Origin: Salminus brasiliensis
Taxonomy: Eukaryota > Chordata > Actinopteri > Characiformes > Bryconidae
Direction: 5' to 3'
Assembly (NCBI RefSeq): GCF_030463535.1
Contig: NC_132880.1
Location: 28,539,987 to 28,603,986, forward strand
Length of the DNA: 64,000 nucleotides
Positions within the stretch are counted from its first letter, which is position 1. Each line of letters begins with the position of its first letter. The position numbers and the translations under genes were made by a program. Below are positions 48,901-61,100 of the stretch, piece after piece. The notes beneath the pieces are model-generated. The model was given only the letters and a program-made list of their open reading frames with translations, searched no databases and was not told the origin of the DNA.

Positions 48901-51900
48901 AAAAGTACATTCTACTACACCACAGGCCGAATTCCTTTTTTTTGTACTTCCAACATCCCTTTCAGCATTTTCTGCTGATATTGGCTTGTTTCCTTTATCT
49001 ATCCATACTGATAGGACATCTCCACCTCCGCCATATTATCATCATGTCAACAGTTGATATGAGGCATATAAGCCTCATTTGTTGAGGGGCTTGTTATTGT
49101 TGACACTTGTTTTTGTGTGAAAACTGTGCAAGAGATACTGTAGAAACAGGTTTGCTGCCAGCATTCACATCCCATTCTTGTGAGGGTCTGCTTTAAAGAG
49201 CTTTCCGTGTTCACAGAATCTGTAACATTGTGGTTGATGTATGAAATTTTAGCAGCCTGCAAAAACCTGTAATAGCCAGTTCTCTATTCAACAGTGAGCT
49301 CAGGATCCTAGTATGTGTAATTGCCTTGAGAAAAAGTTTAAAGAGGTAATTAAATCCACAGATAAATGATACACAGATTAGCCATGACATTAGTACCACT
49401 GACAGGTAAAGTGAAAAACATTGATTTTCGTCATCTACAGTGGCCTCTGTGAAGTGGTGGATATATTAAGCAGCAAGTGAACAGTCAGTTCTTGAAGGTG
49501 GTGTGTTAACAGCAGGACAAATGGGCATAAGCATAAGAATCTGAGCCACTTTGACAAGAGCCAAATTGTGATGGCTAGACAACTGGGTCAGAGCATCCCC
49601 CAAAACATCAGGCGGGTCTTGTGGGGTTTTTCTGGTATGCAGTGGTCAGTAATTACCAAACATGCTCCAAGAAAGGACAACCAGTTAAAAGGAAAAAGGG
49701 CAACTAAGGCTCATTGATGCGATCCATGGAGGCCCCACCTCCAACTTACAGGACCTTACAGGATCTGCTGCTAACGTCTGTCTTGTCTGTCGCTAATGTC
49801 TGTTGATGTTATGGCTGATCAGTGTAAATGTGTTAAGTGTATTAAACAAGGTTAAACAAGATAGGCTGTTTACATCCTTCTGATATGGAACGTGTATTGC
49901 AAGTCACTTCAGTGCTTTTACTGCAGATGATGTGATTGCTTCTGTTTGTGTTTTTTTCTCCTGTTTTTCCTGGATTCGTGTAACCTTAGGGTGAGATGGG
50001 GTTACCTGGGTTAAAGGGTGCTGATGGTGCACCAGGAAAAGGAATTTCAGGAGAAAAGGTACATTTTCATTATCTGTCATCTGACGTCCTACACTCCCCT
50101 CTTTCCAAAGCCGGCTTTTAAACACATTAAAATGTGGTTTAGAAATACCTCATCATGAGTAAAGTACTGCCGTAATCAGTACTTAATCCCTAATTACTTA
50201 TCCCGAACTGCTACACATGTTTTAACATGTTCCTGTAAGTGGCATTCCAATCATTTCCCAAAAGCTATGATTCATCAGTGTAGCAGACTATTAAACACAT
50301 TAATTTGTCATTCTACACACCTTGTTACATCGCAGCCTTATGGTAAATATTTGCAGATATTCTTTTGTAGTTGCATTGCCCCCATACACACTGATTGGCT
50401 CCAGGCTTCTGTTTACAACAAAAGATAAAGTGGAAAGTGAATCTCCTGGGTAAAAGACTACAAAAAAACACCTAATACTATCATACTACATGCTGAAACA
50501 CTGGCAAATCATTCTACAATACAATCTGACTAATGTTTGACTTAAATGTTGTGAAAGAAAGTCAGCAAAAGGCCCATAATAAAAAAAACATGAATTACTC
50601 AACATAACTGTGGAGTTATCAGTGTTTGCTCAAGACATTAGACAAAGTCTTTGTTGTGCATAGCATATGACGCAGTGGAGGCTAATGCACACTTGCTCTA
50701 GAAAAGCTCAATCATAGCAGTTAGTCTTGCCCAGGGCTCCTTTGTAAAAGAGATTTTTGATCGTAGTGTGACCCTGGTTCAGCAAAGGTATAAAAAACTC
50801 AAATTAACCACACTTTAAAATAGTTAGCTCACATCAGTACTCAACAAACAGCAACAGATATCAGTTCAGAGAATTTGAGTTGTCCTTTATTTTATTAACT
50901 TAATAAAATTGCCCTACAGTTCTAGTTCGGATGTTCATTTCAAATGAAGCTACCACAAACAGCTTGTTTATCTTTCGTCATTCAGTTGTTTTGTGAAATG
51001 TATTAACTTTATGTTTATTAACCCCTTAATTCTGAAACACAAAAGGCAAAATTTTTTTTTCATGTAATCTTTTTCTTTAATGTTGCATTTTGTTGATGCT
51101 TTTGTAAACAATTTGTATTTTTTTGTATTTGTTTAATTTGCTACTGCCAATAAACCCACCCATTAATAGCTTTCCCTAGCACTAGCAATGCTTTTGACAC
51201 TAGGAGGATAAGAGCTTAACACATGTCTCCTCCGTTACATGCGGAGCCAACTATACCCCATGTCGAACTGCTTCCAATGTGGCATTGCCGGGCAGCCGAC
51301 ACTCTTGGAAGAAAGCGTTAAGTCTCTAGATCCAATCGCACCAGCTAACAGACACTTTAAGAGTGATGAGTGGAGCAAGTGCCATCTACCCACACAGAGA
51401 GATCTCGGCCAGTTGTGCTCTCTCAGACTCCAGACGCTGATGGCAAAGCGGCATGGCTCAATTTCGAACTTGCGACACTAGGCCATAGTAGCAGTACATT
51501 ATACCGCTGTTTTTTTGTTTGTTTGTTTTTTTACACATAAATAACAAAGAAGTAAGAATAAAAGTACTTTTCAAAATGAACATTTTGAAAATGCAGACAA
51601 AAGCATATGAGTAAACATTATTCAGGTCACCTTTTATTGCTACCCTGAAGAAATAATGTCATTAATATTTGTTTATTCTTTGTTCATTTATGTTGAACAA
51701 TAATAAGTATTTATACCACTCAGAAGCTATGACAGTACATCCAACAATAAAGACAGCACAGGATTCTTCTGTATGGAGGTAGAAACAAGGTAGCTTACAG
51801 AAAGCTCAAAATCCACCTGCTGATCCATTTTACTATAACCAATGTGCACATTTAGCCAACCCACTTCTCTGGGATTAGATGCATTTGAATTAGAACCTCT

Positions 51901-54900
51901 GCATATGAACTTTGGTGATTTCCCTGTAGGGTGATAGAGGTGACCGTGGCCTTCGGGGACTCCATGGATCCCCTGGACCTGTAGGCCCCTCAGGGGCTAA
52001 GGTAAGGCACATTTTCTTTTCTTTTTTGAGAATGTGGAGTGTTAATGTCATGTTCATCATTGTTCATAGTTTACTCTCATGTGTGTATCAGACTGTTTTC
52101 CTGGAGGAGCATTGCATTAATTTTAATGTTAACACCAAATTTAACTCTACTAACTCTGCTAACTATAAATAATTGCTGAACTAGGTGTGTTAGAGGAGGA
52201 TGAACAGCAAACTCTGTAGTATACAGAACCTGTATAAATCATTAATTGTACATACAACGGAGAAAACAAAAAACGGTAAAGTTACCATTTTGGTGATATG
52301 AATTAAAGTTTGTGTGATTATATATAGATATAGTGCCTATAAGAAGTGTTCATCCCTCTTGTATGTATTCTCCTTTTATTGCTTTTAAAAATGGAATCAT
52401 GATCAATATAATTAGGCTTTTTTGTAAAAAAATATTGTAAAAAAAATAACTTAAACTCAAAAGAGGAAATAGATTTCTACAAACTAATATCAATTAAATA
52501 AGTGGTTGCATAAATATTTCCCCTTTAAGTCACTTTATAGTAAATACACCTTTGACTGCAATCACAGCATTGTCTCTGTGTTGTCAGGTCTCAATCATAG
52601 TGTCTAGTCTGTTGACCAAAAAGCTCAATTTTGACATTTGTGTATTTTAAAAAATTTGAGTGTGTGTGTGTGTGTGTGTGTGTGTGCTTTGTTTAAAGAG
52701 CTTATTCTTTATTATGTGGCATCATACTCAGTTTTAAACTGACAGGATATTGATATGTTCTGAATGTTTGCCAAGAGAGAGAGAGAGAGAGAAACAGCGT
52801 GAGATGATGGAGTGAAAGAATGTTTGATTTGTATTGTTTGTTTTAGGGTGAGCCTGGCAGTTTGGGTATGATGGGGATGCCTGGCCCTCCTGGTCGTGGG
52901 CTGCCTGGTTCAAAGGTAAACAGACTGAAATACAACCTCCTTATCTTGAGAACTTGGTAATGCTTCTCATGTACCTTATCTTATATCTTTTATCCTCCGC
53001 TTGGTTTACCTTCTGCAAAATGACCTGGGAATGATAGAGAATCTGAGTAATTATACTTAAAGCTCATGTATTTGTGTATCATCAGGCATCCTATTAAGAT
53101 TTCATAGAAATTAGCTGCCTCGGTTGATTATATTTGTGTCTACTTAGTAAGGTGAGATGTACAATATGAATTTCAGTATTTCAGTGCTTCAGAACTTTGA
53201 TATGCTGTTAAATAGTGTTAGACTGTCTTGTATCAGAGTTGCTTTTGCTTTTTACCACTGAAAAACATAACAAAAACCTCACCTTAACTAAACACAGCTG
53301 AGGTCAATGGAGAGCCATTCACATGCATGTATACAGTCAGATACAGGTGTATATGCTTTGTTGAACAGTTTCAGTGGAGCCCTTCATTGAAAAAGTTTGA
53401 GTGCTTGTAATGTAATAAATCATCTTAACATGTTCATTGTGTTCATTGCCAGGGTGAACCAGGTCCCCTGGGTCCTCCAGGTGCTGTAGGAGAGCCTGGC
53501 ATTGGGATCACAGGGCCAAAGGTAACAACACCTTCTTGGACGAAGGAAAAGTCCTTAAACCTAAGGTGCCATTCTGGCCTAAAATTTGCATTTAATGAGC
53601 TATTTTTCTTGTTGTACTAGATGACTGTTTGTGTGATGCTCAGCCAATGATTGTATTTACATTTACATTTACATTTATGGCATTTAGCAGACGCTCTTAT
53701 CCAGAGCGACTTACAAAAGTGCTTTGCTATTTACCCAAGAAAGACCATAGCTAGTTAGAATAGACTAATAGTTTAAAGATACCTCTTAGCTTAGACATTA
53801 CTAAACACAAGACAATAAGGTGACCATAGTACTCAGCTATTCGTCCAAGTATTCTCTGAAGAGATGGGTCTTCAGTCTGCGTTTGAAGACAGCGAGCGAC
53901 TCTGCCGTTCGGACACCCAGGGAAAGCTTGTTCCACCACTTCGGTGCCAGGACAGAAAAAAGCCTGGACGCTTATCTTCCGCGGATTTTGAGGGATGGCG
54001 GGTCGAGCCGAGCCGTACTTGAAGCTCGAACGGCTCTCGGTGCGGATCGGCTTTTGACCATTGCCATCAAGTATGGAGGGGCTAGTCCTTTCTGGGCTTT
54101 GTAGGCCAGCATCAGGGTTTTTAATCTGATGTGGGAAGCAGCTACAGGAAGCCAGTGAAGGGAACGCAGCAGTGGAGTGACATGGCTGAATTTATGAACG
54201 TTGAAGACGACCCGTGCCGCTGCATTCTGGATGAGTTACAGGGGCCTAATGGTGCGCAGAGGAAGACCAGCCAGAATAGAGTAGTCAAGTCTGGAAGTGA
54301 CGAGAGACTGAACGAGCACCTGGGCGGCCTCTCTAGAGAGGAAGGGTCGAATTCTCTGGATGTTGTACAGGAGAAATCTGCATGACCGAGTTACGTTTGC
54401 TACATGGCTTGAGAACGATAACTGATCATCCATGACTACACCAAGACTTCGAGCTTCTGTAGAAGGAGTGACCAGTGAGTTCCCAAAGGAGATGGCAAGA
54501 TCGTTTTTAGGTCCAGCAGTTCCCGGGATGTACAGCAGCTCCGTCTTGCTGGGGTTGAGTTTAAGATGGTGAGCCGCCATCCAAGAAGAGACGTCAGCAA
54601 GACATGCTGAGATGCGGGCAGAAACCTGTGTGTCAGATGGGGGGAAAGAGAGCATGAGTTGAGTGTCATCAGCGTAACAGTGGTAAGAGAATCCATGAGA
54701 GGATATCATTTTACCAAGAGAGCTAGTGTAGAGTGAGAAAGGAAGAGGACCAAGAACCGAGCCTTGTGGAACGCCAGTGGAGAGACTACAAGGAGCGGAC
54801 GTGTCGCCCTGCCATGTTACCTGGTATGAGCGTCCCTGCAGGTATGATGCAAACCATCGCCATGCAGAGCCGGTAATTCCAAGGCCGGCGAGGATAGACA

Positions 54901-57900
54901 GGTGGTCCACTGTGTCAAAAGCTTGTGGTCCACTGTGTCGAAAGCTGCGGAGAGGTCAAGAAGGGTCAGAACCGATGACAGTTTGGCAGCTTTAGCTGCA
55001 TGGAGCTTCTCTGTAACTGCAATAAGAGCAGTTTCAGTAGAGTGAGCAGCTTTGAAGCCAGACTGGTGAGAGCCCTGAAGATTGTTCTAAGTGAGAAAGA
55101 GAGACAGTTGGTTGTAGACAGAACGTTCGAGAATCTTTGAGAGGAAGGAGAGAAGAGAGATGGGTCTGTAGTTGCCGATGTTCAAGCTGTCCAGAGTTAG
55201 CTTCTTTAGGATAGGCACAACTCTGGCACATTTGAAGGCGGATGGTACCTGACCTGACAACAGAGAGCTGTTTGATGAAAGGAAGGAGGTTTGGAGCAAT
55301 TGTTTGGAACAGAGGGGATGAAACAGGGTCTAGTGTACAGGTGGTAGGATTATTAGAGGTGAGAAGATGTAGGAGGTCATCTGTGGAAAGAGGAGAGAAG
55401 CAGGACAAAGAAGAGGGAGGAGGAGGGCAGTGTCTAGAGAGGGGGGTAGAGGCAGGGGGGAAAGATCGGCGGATCTTGTCAACCTTTTCTTCGAAGAAGG
55501 AGACAAAATCTTGTGCAGGCAGGGTAGTGGGTGGTGGGGGAGTAGGAGGGTTGAGGAGAGAGGAGAAGATGGTGAAAAGTTTGCATGGGTCGGATGCAGA
55601 TGTTTCCAGTTTTCCCCTGTAGTAAGATGCTTTAGCAGCAGCAACTTCCGTTCTGAACCTGGAGAGAAGAGACTGATAGGAGTGGAGGTCGGAGTCGTGT
55701 TGGGACTTCCTCCACTTCCTTTCAGCCAGTCTTAGCTCTCCACGGTTGTTGCGGAGAACATCTGACAGCCACGGGGAAGGTGAAGGAGAATTTGCTGACC
55801 TAGGTGAGAAAGGGCAGAGAAGGTCGACAGAAGTAGAGATAGATGAGAGGGGAGTGTTTGTAGCAGTTTCTAGTGGGAGAGAGGAGAAAGATTCAAGATG
55901 AGGAAGAGTGGTCAGGACAGTTGAGGCAAGAGCTGAGGGGGAAACAGAACGAAGATTGCGGTGAAGAGTGGAAGAACTTGCAGAAGTGGTGGTTGAAGGA
56001 GCAGAGAGGGGGAGTGAGAAGGAGAGAAAATGGTGATCAGAGAAGTCCAAAGGAGTCACAGCCACATCCAGAGCAGGGACAGGTCTGCTGAAGATAAGGT
56101 CCAGAGTGTTCCCTGCTCTGTGTGTTGGTGCAGACTGATTGAACATGAGATCAAAAGAGGATAGCAATGGAAGAAGGCATGATGACTGGAGTTTCTCTGA
56201 TGGAAGGTTGAAGTCGCCGCATAGAATAAGTGGGGCGTCAACAGGGAGTCCACTCAAGAGAACATCCAGTTCATCAACAAAAAATCCTTAATTCTTGCTT
56301 CACTATATTGTACAACCTTAAAAGTTTTTGCCAGCTAATCCTAAAACTGCTTTGTTTGGTGCTGGTTTCTCATCTCTAGCAATATTGGAGAGCCTGTAGC
56401 AGCTCCACAGGGTAATGGGATACATAGTTGACCTTTTGGAGGTGTGCATGTAACAGCCTCTACAGGATTTATAAGCTATAATTCCTATAAACCCATTTTC
56501 TTTGACACAGATGCATTAATTGCATTTTTGCATTATAAATCAGCCTTTTTTGTGGGTTCTTTTCATATATGTATTTGTATTGATTCAGGGTGACAGAGGA
56601 CCACCTGGGCCAACTGGACCACAAGGGATAAAAGGAGAGGGCTACCCTGGAGTTCAGGTGTATATTAATGCAAGAAGCAACACAAAGGTTGGGAGAAAAA
56701 TATTGAATTTTGATCTCATTTTGAGGTTTCTGGCATTAGGGACCTCCAGGATTGCCAGGATCACCAGGGGAAATGGGACCAGATGGAAAAGGAATACCAG
56801 GACCTAAGGTTCGAAACAAGACATCCCTACAAACCATTTTTACCTGTGATTTTAGAACTACACTCTCTGAACCTTCTGAGAACAACAAACTAACCTGAAG
56901 GAACTATTATATGTAATAATATATATATTAATAGGGAGACAGAGGTCTACCTGGGGTTTCTGGGCCTCCTGGACCACATGGAGTAGGCATTTTAGGACCA
57001 AAAGTGAGTAAGCATTGGACAAAGATTTCAGATTATTCATTGTTTTAACTAAACAATGATGAGGAATGAAAATATTAATTTGTTGGGGATATTTTTTAGG
57101 GTAATACCGGCCAGTTAGGTCCCCCTGGTCCTCCGGGTCCACCTGGAGAGGGCATCCAAGGGCCAAAGGTAGGTATTGTTCACTATTAGTTTTCATAGTT
57201 ATAGAAACTGTGAAGGATTGTGGTCATCAGTTAGAAACTTGAATGACGTTAACTGATTTCAGGGGGAACCTGGATTCCAAGGATCACCAGGCCCCAGAGG
57301 ACCCCCGGGAGAGGGCCTCCCTGGAGAGAAGGTGCTAGAAACATGGTCTATAACGCATTATTACATTACTGTGCACTTAATTGGAAACCCCATGTATCCA
57401 GTATGTTGATCCTTGTTTGTTAGCAATACTCTAGCCCTTCATCCGTGGTCAGTTTCTGACCACAGAGCGGCTTTTGCTGGATATTTGCAAACTGCTGCTG
57501 TTGAAAGACTGAATTTTTTCAATGGGTTCAGGGTAACAGAGGTGTATCTGGTGAACGTGGAAGAAAAGGAGACAGAGGGGATTTTGGACTACCTGGACAA
57601 ACAGGACCCCTGGTATTATCACTGTTTCTACTGAGAACACAGTCAAATCTGTGTGTATGAAATGTCCTCCTATCTTTACTCAAGGCCATGATAGTTGACA
57701 GCATTGTGTAATGGCTCTTGTGAAAAAATGTAACCGGCCTTATTCTTTGATAACTTTTCAACGTTTTATTCATGATCGCTAGCTGTACCTACAAAATAAT
57801 TTCTGAAAAATCTCATATCACCTTTTTGCAGGGAAAGCCTGGAGAGAAAGGGGAACCTGGTCTTTCAGTAAGTGCGAAGCATGAAGTTTGAGATTTATTA

Positions 57901-58105
57901 TAAAGGAAACTTTGCAGTCTGATCCGAAACTGAAATGGTTTTCCATTTCCCTGACAGAGAGAAGAAGTGATCAAAATAATCAGGGAAATCTGTGGTAATT
58001 TAACACACACACTTGCACAATATGACACTAATTATATTTACACTATGACACTAATTATTATAGTGGTGTATTTAAAAATGTATGTAAATGTATTTCTTAT
58101 TTATA

Positions 58106-58139
<34 letters not shown>

Positions 58140-61100
58140 CATTTTCTATTCGTACTAGCTGCAATTAGTGCTTAATCCCTCACCAGAATCAAGAAAAATC
58201 TCTTTGATGTTTAAACACTTACCATGTAAAGTGATATGCATTCCATTTGTACAATTATGGCCAAAATTCTTATGTCTGACACAAATTGTTTTTATCAAAG
58301 TTTACTGCCTCAGTTTTTTAAGTCAGATAATTGTACGGTATACCAAAGTGCAATAATAAGCATTTGATAAATTTTTTAACTTTTCATTGACAAAAACATC
58401 CAGTTTAAGCAAAAATAATATTTACAGTGTTGACTCTTCTTCTTTTTGAGGATTGACTATAGGTCAAATCTGGAAAGTTCCCTGGCCTTGGACCCAAAAT
58501 TATAAATGTTGTGTTCACTGGTGATCACTTTTGCCTTATGAGATGGTGCACAATCAGGCTGGAAAAAGCACTGTTCAATACCAAATTACTCCTGGATCAT
58601 TGGGAGAAGTCACTGTTGGAGGATGTTTTGAGACCAATCTTTATTCATGGCAGTGTTCTTAGGCAAAGTTTAAGCAAACCCACATGACTGGTCTCAGGAT
58701 GCTGCATTGCTGCCACATGACTCATGGTAGCACTTACCCCTTTCTTCTCCGGACAATAATTTTTCCAGATATCCCAAACAGGCTGAATAACTTTACCCCA
58801 GTCTTCAGCAGTCCAATCCCTGTACTTCCTGCAGAATGTCAGTCTGTCCTTGATGGTGGTGACCCGATCTCATAGCTGCATCCTTATTAGGAGACGGTCC
58901 TGGCACTTGCTTGACTTTCTTGGGCGTCCCAAAGCCTCTTGATGATTCAAAAACTGGTTAACTTGGGTGCTATCTTACAAGCAGCAATGTCCTTGCCTGT
59001 GAAACCCTTTTTATGCAATTCAGTGATGACTACACGTTTCCTTGGAGATAACCATGGTTAACAGAGGAAAACATCAAGCACCACCACCCTTTTAAAACAA
59101 CAAGTCTGCTCTTCTAATCAGCAAGCAAGTGATATCAGCTGCCTTGTTCTTGGTAACACTTTCTCCTCAGCTAACAAGAAGATCACAGCCATTTTGTGGC
59201 AGGGCTGAAATGCAGTGGCTGGAATGCAGTAACTTACTGTTCATTTTCATGGCAAGGAATGACTTTGCAATGAACTGCAATTCATCTGATCATTCTTCAT
59301 AATCTAGAGTTAATGCAAATTGCCACCATAATAATTGAAGCAGCAAAACCAAGATTTGTGTCAGTCTCAAAACTTTTGGCCATGATGGTACACTCTTAAA
59401 AATAAAGGTGCTTTAAAGGGTTCTTTAAGCGATGCAATTGAAGAACCATTTTTATAATATAGATGTGAGAACATCTAGGTTTAAACATGTGGCTGTGAAG
59501 GTTTTTCAATTTAATGGTGTTCACACCCACAAATGTGTGGTTCTTCTGTGGCTTTGTTCAAGTTTATAACAAAGAAGCATTTTGAATTCAGTCCATGTAC
59601 ACAGATCTCTCTACTAGCTACGCGCAGGTCATTTTAGAGCATGGTGACATTCACACTAAGGACAGATATAGATCTCTTATCCATACAAACCATAAAGACA
59701 GAAAGACCAAAAAACTGGACTGAGGGCTCTGTGTGGCTCTTTTGCACTGCCACTATGGCCCGGGGGTTGCGGGTTCGAATCCTGAGCCATGCTGCTTTGT
59801 CATCAGGAGCCAGAGTAAGAGAGAACACAATTGGTCATGCTCTCTCTCGAGGTGGGTGGATGGCGCTTACTCCCTTTATCCCCTCATCCCACATCATCAT
59901 CGATGTAGGCTGGCATGTAAGCGTCTGTTAAGTCTGTGTGACGGAGTTTGGGACCCGGCATATTCCTCAACGGCATATTCCGGCATATTCCGAGAGTTTC
60001 GGCTGCCTGGCGAGGCCGCATCGGCAGCAGTTTAAAAAGAGGTGGTGTTGGCTTTGGGTGTATTGGAACAGACGCTTAGATGTGGCTTCAGCCTCCTCCT
60101 CCTCTTCTGCTGAATACTGAAGTCTTTACCCTCTTAGTGTCTGAAGCATCGCTAGTGCTAGGGGGGAGCTATAAACAGGTGGGTTAATTGGCTGTACCAA
60201 ATTGTGAGAAATGGGGAACGAAATAATGAACAAATAAAAAAAGTAAATTGAACAATGATGCTTTTAATGTTAAACACTTCACGCCCCTGTTTCAGAGTGT
60301 CCTGGCTTTAAAGAGATGCTGTATGTCCTCTTATTTCAGGCTGTGGTATTAAGTGCAGAGAGAGTCCCCTGGAGCTGGTGTTTGTGATTGACAGCTCGGA
60401 GAGCGTGGGCCCAAAGAACTTTGAGATTGTGAAGGATTTTGTGAACGCGCTGATTGACCGCGTATCTGTGAGCAGAGAGGTTACGCGGGTGGGGGTGGTG
60501 CTGTACAGCCACTTAGACATGGTGGTGGTCAGCCTGCAGCAGCTGCTTGACCAGGCCAGCGTTAAGGCGGCAGTGAGAAACATGCCCTACCTGGGCGAGG
60601 GCACGTTCACGGGCAGCGCCATCCGCCGCGCTACACGCCTTTTCCAGGCCTCACGCCCAGGCGTCAGGAGGGTTGCTGTGGTGCTGACGGACGGACTGGC
60701 AGACAGACGGGACGCAGTGCAGCTGGAGGACGCTGTGGAAGAGGCGCACGCTGCTGGGATAGAGATATTCGTTATTGGAGTGGTGAACCACAGTGACCCT
60801 TTGTACGAGGAGTTCCGGAGTGAGATGAGCTATATAGCGTCAGATCCAAATGAGGAGCACGTCCACCTGATTGACGACTTCATTAGCTTGTCCAGTGAGT
60901 AGTCAAATCTTTATCATTGATCCATGTTATGGCAGTCCATTGGACTAAGTAGCTGCCACTATGATCCGCTGGTTTAAATCCCAAGTCATGCTACTTGCCA
61001 TCAGCAGCCAGAGTCAGAGAGAGCACAGTTGGCCTTGCTCTCTCATGGGTGGGTTGTTGGCCCCCCTACATCACTCCTAGTGTGACGGACAAGCATGTTA

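Larger units (their letters stand above)
53654..56285 (-). mobile_element. L2-type LINE (non-LTR retrotransposon), 5'-truncated and broken
   Basis: This minus-strand element is inserted against the direction of col28a1, in intron 23. Its 3' end (53654-53720) has the tail 'ttatggcatttagcagacgc' (plus strand) followed by TTTACA repeats, typical of fish L2-type LINEs. It codes part of an endonuclease ([11 protein letters not shown] and [11 protein letters not shown] motifs, 55034-56257) and a reverse transcriptase ([17 protein letters not shown], then [11 protein letters not shown], 54236-54910). At least two frameshifts separate these pieces, one caused by a 23-bp tandem duplication at 54902-54947. 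The 5' end stops near 56285, within the endonuclease. Confidence 0.9.

Noticed and set aside
55034..56257. 407-codon minus-strand frame as a host gene
   Set aside because: It has endonuclease motifs of an L2-type LINE, with the reverse transcriptase following in broken frames and an L2-type 3' tail.
59730..59800. tRNA gene on the plus strand
   Set aside because: It is the tRNA-derived head of a SINE whose body recurs several times in the window.
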